Positions 8,424-16,394 of a stretch of DNA of 64,000 nucleotides are shown here, piece after piece. The position numbers were made by a program, and so were the translations under genes. The stretch comes from Salinimicrobium tongyeongense (GTDB lineage: Bacteria > Bacteroidota > Bacteroidia > Flavobacteriales > Flavobacteriaceae), in assembly GCF_026109735.1 (NCBI RefSeq), contig NZ_CP069620.1, positions 1,550,001-1,614,000 on the forward strand. The letters are read 5' to 3'. A model generated the notes under the pieces. The model saw nothing but the letters and a program-made list of their open reading frames with translations. It ran no database searches and was not told where the DNA came from. Each line of letters starts with the position of its first letter. Position 1 is the stretch's first letter.

Positions 8424-9523
8424 AAAGAGACCTGAAAATTGCCTTTTTTGGCTCCAGTATCGTATCGGCTTACTGGAACGGTGCCGCTACTTATTACCGC
8501 GGAATTGTAAAGGCGCTCCATAAAATGGGCCACGAAGTGACATTTTACGAACCCGATATTTACGAACGCCAGAAGCACCGGGATATAGAAGACCCCGACT
8601 GGTGTAAAGTGGTGGTCTATCCTGAAGATAAAGTGAGCCTGCAGGCACTGCTAAGAGAAGCTTCGGAAGCCGATGTGATCATAAAAGCCAGTGGCGTGGG
8701 CGCATTTGATGACTTTCTTGAAGAGGCCGTAGTGCAGCTGAAGAAAGACGATAACCTCATTATCTTTTGGGATGTTGATGCCCCTGCCACGCTAGACAGG
8801 ATTGAATCAAACCCTTCCGATCCTTTTAATGCCCTTGTTCCGGAATATGATTTTGTGCTCACCTACGGGGGCGGGCAACCGGTTATTGACGCCTACGAGC
8901 GCAACGGTGCAAAGAGGTGTATCCCAATTTATAACGCTTTAGATACCGACACCCATTTTCCTGTGGAGCCCCAAAAAGAATTTCATGGTACTTTGGCCTT
9001 TTTGGGCAACCGCCTCCCCGACCGTGAAAAGCGGGTAGAAGAGTTCTTTATCAAGCCTGCGCAAAATCTCCCTGACGAGAAGTTCCTGCTTGGTGGCAGC
9101 GGCTGGGGCGATAAATCTATGCCTAAAAACATACAATACCTGGGGCATGTTTACACCAAAGATCACAACGCCTTTAACTGCACCCCAAAAGCAGTGTTGA
9201 ACATAAGCCGTGACAGTATGGCCAAGTACGGCTTTTCCCCTGCCACCCGCGTTTTTGAAGCCGCCGGTGCCGGGGCCTGTCTTATCACCGATTCCTGGAA
9301 AGGGATCGAGACCTTTTTTGAACCGGGCAAGGAGATCCTGGTAGCCAACAGCGGGGAAGAGGTAGAAATGATCCTTGCCGGCCTTACTTCAGAAAAAGCA
9401 AGGAAAATTGGCGATGCGGCCTACAAAAAAGTGCTTTCTGCCCACACCTACGAACACAGGGCCGAATTGCTGGAATCGGTTATTTCTGAGAAATTAAAAA
9501 CCGAAGCCAAACCTGTTGAATAA
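8420..9523 (+). CDS. CgeB-like GT-B glycosyltransferase, paralogue 2
   Basis: A 367-residue CgeB-like glycosyltransferase. The N-terminus (FFGSSIVSAYWNGAATYYRG) aligns by eye with the start of paralogue 3 (IGLSVTSSWGNGHATTYRAL). The C-terminal RVFEAAGAGACLITDSW holds the conserved Glu of the donor-binding loop. A Pro-Asp-rich linker (EDPDWCKVVVYP) also matches its neighbour (PAPDFCKLGLYK). No signal peptide or membrane helix is visible. It overlaps the previous gene by ATGA and ends 12 bases before the next. Tandem duplication within the operon is the simplest explanation for the similarity. Confidence 0.82.
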   Translation: MKRDLKIAFFGSSIVSAYWNGAATYYRGIVKALHKMGHEVTFYEPDIYERQKHRDIEDPDWCKVVVYPEDKVSLQALLREASEADVIIKASGVGAFDDFLEEAVVQLKKDDNLIIFWDVDAPATLDRIESNPSDPFNALVPEYDFVLTYGGGQPVIDAYERNGAKRCIPIYNALDTDTHFPVEPQKEFHGTLAFLGNRLPDREKRVEEFFIKPAQNLPDEKFLLGGSGWGDKSMPKNIQYLGHVYTKDHNAFNCTPKAVLNISRDSMAKYGFSPATRVFEAAGAGACLITDSWKGIETFFEPGKEILVANSGEEVEMILAGLTSEKARKIGDAAYKKVLSAHTYEHRAELLESVISEKLKTEAKPVE

Positions 9524-9535
9524 AAACATTAACGA

Positions 9536-10612
9536 ATGAAATTTGTAATTATAGGACTTTCGGTCACCTCATCATGGGGAAACGGGCACGCCACCACCTA
9601 CCGTGCGCTACTCAAAGAGCTCAAGGCCCTGGGGCACGACATTTTGTTCCTTGAAAAAGACGTGCCCTGGTATGCGCCCCATCGCGATATGCCAGCACCC
9701 GATTTCTGCAAACTGGGCCTCTATAAAACCAACGAGGAATTAAAATCTGAGTACAAAAAAGAAGTTGCCGAAGCCGATGTGGTCATAGTGGGTTCTTATG
9801 TACAGCAGGGCGTTGAAGTGGGCAACTGGGCCATAGAAACTGCTAACGGGGTTACCGCCTTTTACGATATTGACACACCAGTAACCTTGGCCAAACTGGA
9901 AAGGAAAGACTACGAGTATCTCGACCCCAATATCATCCAAAAATATGATCTTTATTTGTCATTTTCGGGAGGCCCGATACTGAAGCATCTCGAAGATCAC
10001 TACGGTTCTCCCATGGCCAGGGCCCTGTATTGCTCGGTAGACCCCGATCTTTACTATCCCGAAGACCGCTCTAAAGACTGGAAGCTGGGATACCTTGGCA
10101 CTTACAGCGATGACAGGCAGCCTACGGTAGAAGAATTGCTCAACAAACCTGCTGCTAATTTTCCTTCGGAAAGATTTGTGGTTGCAGGGCCGCAATACCC
10201 CGAAGATTATGCATGGGCTAAGAATGTAGAGCGCATTGACCATCTCCCGCCTGCTGAACATCGTAAGTTTTACAACTCCCAGGAATTTACCCTGAATGTC
10301 ACCCGGCAGGATATGATAAAGGCAGGTTATTCCCCCAGCGTGCGGCTGTTTGAAGCTGCCGCCTGCGGTGTGCCGATAATTTCAGATCACTGGGATGGCA
10401 TACACAGCATTTTTGAGCAGGGCACCGAGATCCTCATTGCCCGAAGCAGCGATGATGTAGAGGAATATTTCAGAAATACTTCGGAATCCAGGAGAAAAGA
10501 GATTGGCGAAAACGCCAGGCAAAAAGTCCTGAAATCTCACACTGCACGGGCGAGAGCAAAAGAATTGGTAAATTATGTGAAGGAAGTGCATCAGCCTTCA
10601 GAAAAAGTTTAA
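9536..10612 (+). CDS. CgeB-like GT-B glycosyltransferase, paralogue 3
   Basis: A 358-residue CgeB-like protein closely related in layout to the preceding gene. The N-terminal glycine-rich loop sits in SSWGNGHATTYRALLKEL. A central FYDIDTPVTLAKLE matches FWDVDAPATLDRIE of paralogue 2, and the C-terminal RLFEAAACGVPIISDHWDG carries the conserved Glu. Three such paralogues plus one GT4 suggest a glycan of several sugars, or successive additions of one sugar. It is cytosolic. The methyltransferase starts 3 bases after its stop. Confidence 0.82.
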   Translation: MKFVIIGLSVTSSWGNGHATTYRALLKELKALGHDILFLEKDVPWYAPHRDMPAPDFCKLGLYKTNEELKSEYKKEVAEADVVIVGSYVQQGVEVGNWAIETANGVTAFYDIDTPVTLAKLERKDYEYLDPNIIQKYDLYLSFSGGPILKHLEDHYGSPMARALYCSVDPDLYYPEDRSKDWKLGYLGTYSDDRQPTVEELLNKPAANFPSERFVVAGPQYPEDYAWAKNVERIDHLPPAEHRKFYNSQEFTLNVTRQDMIKAGYSPSVRLFEAAACGVPIISDHWDGIHSIFEQGTEILIARSSDDVEEYFRNTSESRRKEIGENARQKVLKSHTARARAKELVNYVKEVHQPSEKV

Positions 10613-10615
10613 AAC

Positions 10616-11410
10616 ATGTCTACACAAACTGAAGTAAAAGAACTGGAACCCTGGTTTCATAATATTCATTTACCCGATGGCACTCAAACGGCTCCCAATC
10701 ATTTTCTTGGAGACTTTCCCGGTTTTAAGTGGGAAAAGATCAGAGAGAGTATTCCGCAGGATCTTGAAGGCTGGAAGGTGCTGGATATTGGCTGCAACGC
10801 CGGGTTCTACTCGCTCGAACTGGCAAAACGTGGCGCCGATGTGCTGGCCATAGATCTTGATGAACATTACCTGAAGCAGGCAAAATGGGCAGCAAAAAAA
10901 TTTGGCCTTGACGATAAGATCAGGTTTAAACAAATGCAGGTGTATGACCTTGCCCATTCCGAAGAAAAGTTTGACCTCATCTGGTTTATGGGCGTATTTT
11001 ACCATTTGCGCTACCCTATGCTGGCCCTTGACATTTTATCTCAAAAAGTGAAAAAAATGATGGTCTTCCAAACGCTTTCCCTGCCCGGGCAGGAAGAAAT
11101 GCAAGTACCCGAAGATGTGGAATTTCACAAACGGGAGATCATGAAAGAAGATGCCTGGCCAAAAATGGCATTTATTGAGCATAAACTTGCGGGAGACCCC
11201 ACTAACTGGTGGGCTCCAAACCACCAGGGCATTATCTCGATGCTGCAAAGCTGCGGACTCAAAGTAACCGCCATGCCCGAAGATGAAACCTATGTAGCCA
11301 AAAAAGATGCCTCGCTGCACTCCAGCCTCGATACCTGGAATTATTCTGAATACCTCTCGGCAGTTGGTAAAGACTGGAAAGAAGAGGTAGATAAAAAGAC
11401 CCGAAAGTAG
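10616..11410 (+). CDS. CmoB-like SAM-dependent methyltransferase
   Basis: A 264-residue class I methyltransferase. Motif I is VLDIGCNAG at about 55-63, followed by the acidic end of strand 2 (AIDLDEHY) and a motif-IV-like LIWFMGVFYHLRYP. The start WFHNIHLPDGTQTAPNHF resembles the CmoB/Methyltransf_9 fold, and from memory the family catalogued as TIGR04290, which occurs beside glycosyltransferases in environmental bacteria. It is too short and lacks the context to be a tRNA-modifying CmoB itself. As last gene of the cluster it is a good candidate to cap or decorate the glycoside by O-methylation; this is inference. A 15/17 palindrome copy lies inside at 11160-11176. Confidence 0.83.
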   Translation: MSTQTEVKELEPWFHNIHLPDGTQTAPNHFLGDFPGFKWEKIRESIPQDLEGWKVLDIGCNAGFYSLELAKRGADVLAIDLDEHYLKQAKWAAKKFGLDDKIRFKQMQVYDLAHSEEKFDLIWFMGVFYHLRYPMLALDILSQKVKKMMVFQTLSLPGQEEMQVPEDVEFHKREIMKEDAWPKMAFIEHKLAGDPTNWWAPNHQGIISMLQSCGLKVTAMPEDETYVAKKDASLHSSLDTWNYSEYLSAVGKDWKEEVDKKTRK

Positions 11411-11413
11411 TTA

Positions 11414-11433
11414 AGCCGCAATATATTGCGGCT
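11414..11433 (+). terminator. perfect 20-base palindrome after the glycoside cluster
   Basis: AGCCGCAATA followed directly by its exact reverse complement forms an 8 bp stem with a four-base loop, starting four bases after the methyltransferase stop. It has no T-run, so it may protect the 3' end or be a weak terminator. Confidence 0.5.
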
Positions 11434-11468
11434 CCGAAGCAAAATAAAACTGTAAATTTTAAAAAAAG

Positions 11469-11503
11469 AAGACCTCCGAGGTTTTGAAAACCTCGAAGGT
11501 CTT
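11469..11503 (-). terminator. intrinsic terminator of the dipeptidyl peptidase gene
   Basis: AAGACCTCCGAGGTTT (11469-11484) and AAACCTCGAAGGTCTT (11488-11503) form a 16 bp stem with a 3-base loop. The single mismatch becomes a G-U pair on the minus strand, and a T-rich tract follows on that strand (A-run 11461-11467), so it chiefly serves the minus-strand peptidase. It could also stop plus-strand transcription. A related hairpin is at 18792-18834. Confidence 0.8.
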
Positions 11504-11507
11504 TTAA

Positions 11508-13679
11508 TTATCTTGCAGGTTCAATCTCAAAATTCTCGGGAGGAGTCGCATCCAGCAGGTGCTCCACAAAATAATCCCAGCGGCGGCGCATCATGTAGTA
11601 AGAATCTTCTCCAAACCCGTGACGGGCATTGGGGAAAATGATAAGGTCAAAATCCTTATTCGCATCAATAAGTGCGTCAACAACCAGGTAGGTATTGTAA
11701 GGCGGCACATTGTCATCTAATCCGCCGTGGGCCAGCAGGAGCTTTCCCTGCAGGTTTTCAGCGTAGTTCTGGTTGGCCTGGGCCTCGTAACTGTCTTTGC
11801 CTTCGGGGCCCTTGGTCATCAACCCTATATACCTCTCTCCCCAGTCATCTTCGTAATTGCGGTTATCGTGGTTCCCCGACTCTGCTATCCCTACCGAATA
11901 AAATTCGGGATGGCGGAACATAGCTGCAGCGGCTGCAAAACCACCTCCCGAATGCCCCCAGATCCCCACTTTTTCGGCATCTATAAAAGGATATTTTTGA
12001 GCCAGTTGCCTTATTCCGGCCTTCTGATCTTCTAAGGTGTTTCCTGAAATATCTCCGTAGCAGGCATCGTGGAAAGCTTTTGAGCGACCCGGATTACACG
12101 AACCGTCAATTAAGATCACCACAAACCCCAGTTCGGCCAGCGCCTGATGATCGCTTCGTGCAGCCGAGAAATTTCGGCTTCCCACACTACCTCCCTGCGG
12201 CCCCGGGTAAACATAATTCACCACCGGATACTTTTTGTTTTCATCAAAATGAGTGGGCGTGAACATGAGGCCGTAAAGATCCCACTGCCCATCTGCCGAC
12301 TTTACCGTTACGGGCTGTGGCGCTTTCCAGCCTATTGCCTTTAATCGGGAAATATCTGACTCCTCTAAAATGGCAATTTTCTTTCCCTTTTTATTCCGAA
12401 GCACTGCAACTGGTGGCGTGGTGGGCGTGGAATAACTATCAACAAAATATTCGTGATCTGGAGAAAAATAGATGTTGTGATTGGCATTTTCGGGGGTTAG
12501 GAGTTTCAGGTTTTTTCCGCTGAAATCTACCCGGTACAAATGTGAAAAATAGGGGTCGCGGCCTGCTTCCCTGCCATTGGCCTCAAAATATAGCACCCGG
12601 TTTTTCTCGTCTACATGAAGCAGCCGGGTCACCACAAAATCTCCTTTAGTAATTTGCTGCTTCAGTTTACCGGTATTGAGGTCGTACAAAAACAGGTGCC
12701 CCCAGTTATCCCTTTCCGAATACCAGATGATCTCGTTGCTCTTTGGCAAATACTTCCAGTTGATGCTGCCCTGCCCCGATTCGTACTGAGTTTCTACCGT
12801 TTCAGTAAAAATTTCTTTTACCTCGCCGGTAGCAGCATCGGCAATTTGCAGTTTGGCCTTTTTATGGTCGCGGGAAGTAGAAACAAAGGCGAGTTTTGTA
12901 GCATCTTCATTCCAGTAATTATCGTCGAAAGCACCGCTGCAGGAAATATCGTCACATAAGGTTCCGCGGCGCGCATTGGGCCCGGTTTGCAGTTCAATCA
13001 CCTTTGGATCATCAATTTCCACGATCACCCGGTGTATCCTGATCACCTCTTCATCTTCGGGCAGCGGGTATTTCCACTTTTGCAGGTTTGGCGCACCCAC
13101 CTTTGTCTCCACCAAGTACATATCGCTAATGTGCCTTTGATCCTGCCTGTAGGTGGCGAGCTTTTTGGAATCGGGCGACCAGAGCACAATAGGCCTGTCA
13201 CTCTTTCTCCACCCGGCATTGTCTGTAGCGTAGCCAAAATTTTCTATCCCGTCTTTGGTGAGTTGTTTTTCTTCCCCGGTTTCGAGGTTGCGCAGCCACA
13301 GGTTCCAGTCTTTGATATAAACTACCTTCTTGGCATCTGGCGACAGGATCTCATTTCGTGAAACTTCGGGCGTGGTTTTCTTTTCCTCTTTCTCCGGAAG
13401 CAATTCGGCCAAAGAAGAAGCGGTCTTTTTTTGTCCTGAAGCAGGATCTACCAGTACATACTGCGTCCCTTCCGAAGTATTTATCCTGTACCAGAAACGG
13501 CCATCTTCAAGCCAGGCGGGCCTTACATTAGCCCTGTAAACCAGATCATTTGTATTGAACCTGAGGAATTTTGTTGCCTGTTCGTAATCTTCAGCTGTTA
13601 CCTGTTTTTCAGGCTGTTGTGCGAAGGTATTTAAAAACATCAGCAAAAACAGGCTGCTCAAAAATGGGATTTTTCTCAT
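11508..13679 (-). CDS. S9 family prolyl dipeptidyl peptidase (DPP-IV type)
   Basis: A secreted serine peptidase that removes Xaa-Pro dipeptides from peptides. The ATG at 13679 gives 723 residues starting with a signal peptide (MRKIPFLSSLFLLMF, then NTFAQQ). An upstream in-frame ATG at 13754 would bury this signal behind 25 residues and is rejected. A DPP-IV beta-propeller fills the first two thirds. The C-terminal alpha/beta hydrolase has GHSGGG with the catalytic Ser, DDNVPP with the Asp and ARHGFG with the His. It is a single gene on the minus strand with its own terminator. The signal-peptide codons overlie a 15/17 palindrome copy (13659-13675). Confidence 0.92.
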   Translation of the reverse strand: MRKIPFLSSLFLLMFLNTFAQQPEKQVTAEDYEQATKFLRFNTNDLVYRANVRPAWLEDGRFWYRINTSEGTQYVLVDPASGQKKTASSLAELLPEKEEKKTTPEVSRNEILSPDAKKVVYIKDWNLWLRNLETGEEKQLTKDGIENFGYATDNAGWRKSDRPIVLWSPDSKKLATYRQDQRHISDMYLVETKVGAPNLQKWKYPLPEDEEVIRIHRVIVEIDDPKVIELQTGPNARRGTLCDDISCSGAFDDNYWNEDATKLAFVSTSRDHKKAKLQIADAATGEVKEIFTETVETQYESGQGSINWKYLPKSNEIIWYSERDNWGHLFLYDLNTGKLKQQITKGDFVVTRLLHVDEKNRVLYFEANGREAGRDPYFSHLYRVDFSGKNLKLLTPENANHNIYFSPDHEYFVDSYSTPTTPPVAVLRNKKGKKIAILEESDISRLKAIGWKAPQPVTVKSADGQWDLYGLMFTPTHFDENKKYPVVNYVYPGPQGGSVGSRNFSAARSDHQALAELGFVVILIDGSCNPGRSKAFHDACYGDISGNTLEDQKAGIRQLAQKYPFIDAEKVGIWGHSGGGFAAAAAMFRHPEFYSVGIAESGNHDNRNYEDDWGERYIGLMTKGPEGKDSYEAQANQNYAENLQGKLLLAHGGLDDNVPPYNTYLVVDALIDANKDFDLIIFPNARHGFGEDSYYMMRRRWDYFVEHLLDATPPENFEIEPAR

Positions 13680-13775
13680 GATTTTATTTTGGAAAACTTC
13701 AGCGACAAGATACACAAAGAAGTTTTTGTAAAAAATACTCCTTTTACCTGTCAAAAAGGGCAGAATTAATTCACT

Positions 13776-13810
13776 TTTGGGAAGTTTCCGCCTCAGCTTT
13801 CTTATTTTTG
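13776..13810 (+). promoter_or_regulatory. promoter of the lipoate-protein ligase gene
   Basis: TTTG at 13776-13779 and TATTTTTG at 13803-13810, spaced 23 bases, match the Bacteroidota -33/-7 consensus. Transcription would start near 13817. This rules out the TTG at 13808 as start codon and supports the ATG at 13829. Confidence 0.65.
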
Positions 13811-13828
13811 AAGAAATACTACCATACC

Positions 13829-14809
13829 ATGCTTTGTATAAAACATCATTCTACCGATCCCTACTTCAATATCGCTACAGATGAGTATATTTTTAAACAC
13901 ATTAAAGAAGACTGTTTTATGCTGTGGCGCAATGACAATGCGATCATTGTGGGGAAACACCAGAACACCCAGGCAGAGATCAACCACGAATATGTAAAGG
14001 AAAGAGGCATAAAAGTGGTGCGGCGGCTTTCTGGTGGCGGGGCGGTTTATCACGACCTGGGCAACCTCAACTTCTCGTTTACCCGCACGGGCGAGAATTA
14101 CGAGATGATAGATTTTGAACGCTATACACGGCCAATCATTGCCGTGCTGAAGGAACTTGGGGTGAACGCCAAATTTGAAGGCCGCAACGACCTTACCATA
14201 GAAGGAAAGAAATTTTCGGGCAACGCCGAGCACGTGTTCAAAAACAAGGTGCTGCATCACGGCACGCTGCTGTTCGCTTCAGAAATGACAGATGTAAGCG
14301 GGGCACTTAAGATCAACCCGTTAAAATACAAGGACAGAGGCGTAAAATCGGTTCCCAACCGCGTGACCAATATCAGCGATCACCTGCCGGAAAAGATTAG
14401 TCTTGATGCGTTCACCGATAAGATCATGGATTACATTATCCGCAATTTTGAAGATGCGCGCCCTTATGAATTTACCGATGAAGACCTGGCAACAATCCAG
14501 AAAATAAGGGATGAGAAATACAGCACCTGGGAATGGAACTTTGGCTATTCTCCCGATTATAATTTTAAGCAGGGTGCCCGCACCCCCGGAGGTACGGTAG
14601 AGATGAACATGAACGTGACCAACGGCATCATTCAAAAAGTTAAGATCACCGGCGACTTTTTCCACATTCGCGATATTGGCCCCATAGAAGCAGCCCTGGA
14701 AAATACCCGGCACGAAGAAAAGATGATACGGGAGAAACTGTCTCAGTTTGACCTGGGAGAATATTTCAACAAGATTAGCGAAGATGACCTTGTGGCAATC
14801 ATGTTTTAA
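13829..14809 (+). CDS. lplA: lipoate-protein ligase A
   Basis: Activates lipoate with ATP and attaches it to E2 and GcvH lipoyl domains. From the ATG at 13829 the protein is 326 residues and begins MLCIKHHSTDPYFNIATDEY, the usual family start. RRLSGGGAVYHDLGN is the adenylate-binding signature, and GRNDLTIEGKKFSGNA contains the conserved lysine loop. A C-terminal accessory domain with YSTWEWNFG follows, as in bacterial LplA. The TTG at 13808 lies inside the promoter -7 element and cannot be the start. It is monocistronic or co-transcribed with the CNNM gene 24 bases downstream. Confidence 0.92.
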   Translation: MLCIKHHSTDPYFNIATDEYIFKHIKEDCFMLWRNDNAIIVGKHQNTQAEINHEYVKERGIKVVRRLSGGGAVYHDLGNLNFSFTRTGENYEMIDFERYTRPIIAVLKELGVNAKFEGRNDLTIEGKKFSGNAEHVFKNKVLHHGTLLFASEMTDVSGALKINPLKYKDRGVKSVPNRVTNISDHLPEKISLDAFTDKIMDYIIRNFEDARPYEFTDEDLATIQKIRDEKYSTWEWNFGYSPDYNFKQGARTPGGTVEMNMNVTNGIIQKVKITGDFFHIRDIGPIEAALENTRHEEKMIREKLSQFDLGEYFNKISEDDLVAIMF

Positions 14810-14833
14810 AGATTACTAACCAAAAAAACCTGA

Positions 14834-15925
14834 ATGGAATTACTCATTTTATACGCCGTCCTGGCCATATTTTTTTCTTTTATGTGCTCTATCCTGGAAG
14901 CAGCTTTTTTGAGCTTTACACCCTCCTTTTTAAAGATAAAACTGAGAGAAGGCAAAGGATATGCCCGCACGCTCACCAAACTGAAGCAGGACGTTGACAA
15001 ACCTCTAATCGCAATTCTTACCATCAACACCATAGCCCACACCGTGGGCGCAATTCTTGTGGGGGTGCAGGCCGAAAAAGTGTATGGTGACGGCGGTAAC
15101 GCCGTGGGCATCGTTTCGGCTATCATGACCCTTGCAATTTTAATTGTTTCTGAAATTATCCCGAAGACCATTGGTGCCACCTATTGGAAAAACCTCGGGA
15201 ATTTTACAGCAAAATCCCTCACCGCCTTTATTATCCCCTTAAAATACACCGGTATACTCTGGCTTATGATGCTCACGACAAAACTCATTGGGAAGTCGGC
15301 TCACGTTTCATCCATGAGCCGGGAAGAATTTATTGCGATCACCGATGTTGCCGAAGAAGAAGGCGTTTTTGAAGAACAGGAAACCACCGTGATCAAGAAC
15401 ATGCTCCTGTTCAAAAAAGTGAAGGCCAAAGATGTGATGACGCCTTTCTCTGTTGCCGTGACCGAAGATGAAAATACCAGTATCGAAGAATTTCACCGCG
15501 AGCACAGAAACCTCAAGTTTTCCCGAATCCCGCTGTACGATAAGCGGCAGAACAACATCACCGGATTTGTCTTAAAAGACGACATTCTGGAAGAAATGGT
15601 AGACCAGAAAGGGCCCGAGCCGCTAGCCACCTTAAAAAGGGATATCCCCATGACTGCTGAAGACACACCAATTCCGCAGTTATTCAACCGTTTTATACAG
15701 GAAAGGACGCATCTGGCCATGGTGGTAGATCACTACGGCAATACCATTGGTCTTGTTACTATGGAAGACATTATTGAGACCCTAATGGGGCTCGAGATCA
15801 TGGACGAGAGCGACAATGTACAGGATATGCAGGTACTGGCCCGCGAGAACTGGGAAAAAAGAGCCCGTAAACTGGGGCTTTTAAAGCAGGACCAGTCTGA
15901 TATCAACAAAAAACCCAATGAATAA
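14834..15925 (+). CDS. CNNM/CorC-family (DUF21 + CBS) membrane protein
   Basis: A 363-residue inner-membrane protein often annotated as hemolysin-like, thought to take part in magnesium/divalent cation export. The first 150 residues hold several transmembrane helices of the DUF21 domain. Residues 190-325 form a CBS-domain pair beginning with VKAKDVMTPF, expected to sense nucleotides. The usual C-terminal CorC/HlyC domain is missing; the protein stops about 40 residues after the second CBS. Its stop region overlaps the start of the next gene by 8 bases (ATGAATAA). Substrate specificity cannot be read from the sequence. Confidence 0.87.
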   Translation: MELLILYAVLAIFFSFMCSILEAAFLSFTPSFLKIKLREGKGYARTLTKLKQDVDKPLIAILTINTIAHTVGAILVGVQAEKVYGDGGNAVGIVSAIMTLAILIVSEIIPKTIGATYWKNLGNFTAKSLTAFIIPLKYTGILWLMMLTTKLIGKSAHVSSMSREEFIAITDVAEEEGVFEEQETTVIKNMLLFKKVKAKDVMTPFSVAVTEDENTSIEEFHREHRNLKFSRIPLYDKRQNNITGFVLKDDILEEMVDQKGPEPLATLKRDIPMTAEDTPIPQLFNRFIQERTHLAMVVDHYGNTIGLVTMEDIIETLMGLEIMDESDNVQDMQVLARENWEKRARKLGLLKQDQSDINKKPNE

Positions 15926-16394
15926 AGCTTCGGTAAGAACACCGCTTGGAAATGCCATTTTAGAGGGGGATGCCAATGGGATCTCTAAGCTTTACCTCAC
16001 CGAAGAAAGCCCCGAAAGCACTTCAGTTGCCACGCCTCAGCTTCAGGAGGCAATAGAGCAGCTTCAGCAGTATTTTGCGGGTGAACTCAAGGAATTTCAC
16101 CTGAAACTCAATCCGCAGGGCACGGCTTTTCAGAAGAAAGTCTGGCAGGCCCTGCAAAAAATCCCCTTCGGAAGAACTGCTTCTTACATGGAGCTGGCAA
16201 AGGAACTGGGCGACCCGCTGGCGATAAGAGCGGTGGCAGCGGCAAATGGGAGAAATCCGCTGTGGATCTTTGTTCCCTGCCACCGGGTAATTGGCAGTGA
16301 CGGCTCGCTCACAGGCTATGCCGGCGGGCTGTGGCGAAAAAAATGGCTGCTTGATCACGAACAGCCGGTCAAACAACAAAGCCTTAGACTATGA
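15918..16394 (+). CDS. ogt: methylated-DNA--protein-cysteine S-methyltransferase
   Basis: A suicide repair protein that takes methyl groups from O6-methylguanine. It has 158 residues, with PCHRVIGSDG carrying the acceptor Cys, TAFQKKVWQAL before it (the helix-turn-helix), and RAVAAANGRNP with the arginine finger and the asparagine hinge. Its length matches Ogt/MGMT proteins without an AraC-type domain. The start overlaps the CNNM gene by 8 bases and the end overlaps the serine hydrolase by 4 (ATGA), so all are translated from one message. AGT and Ogt cannot be told apart here. Confidence 0.92.
   Translation: MNKASVRTPLGNAILEGDANGISKLYLTEESPESTSVATPQLQEAIEQLQQYFAGELKEFHLKLNPQGTAFQKKVWQALQKIPFGRTASYMELAKELGDPLAIRAVAAANGRNPLWIFVPCHRVIGSDGSLTGYAGGLWRKKWLLDHEQPVKQQSLRL

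Noticed and set aside
10616-11410. Calling the methyltransferase tRNA-modifying CmoB
   Set aside because: Only the fold and a start motif are similar; it is shorter, has no CmoA neighbour, and lies in a sugar cluster.
13808-13828. TTG start giving the lipoate ligase seven extra residues
   Set aside because: The TTG is part of the -7 promoter element TATTTTTG, so the message begins downstream of it; the ATG at 13829 gives the usual family start.
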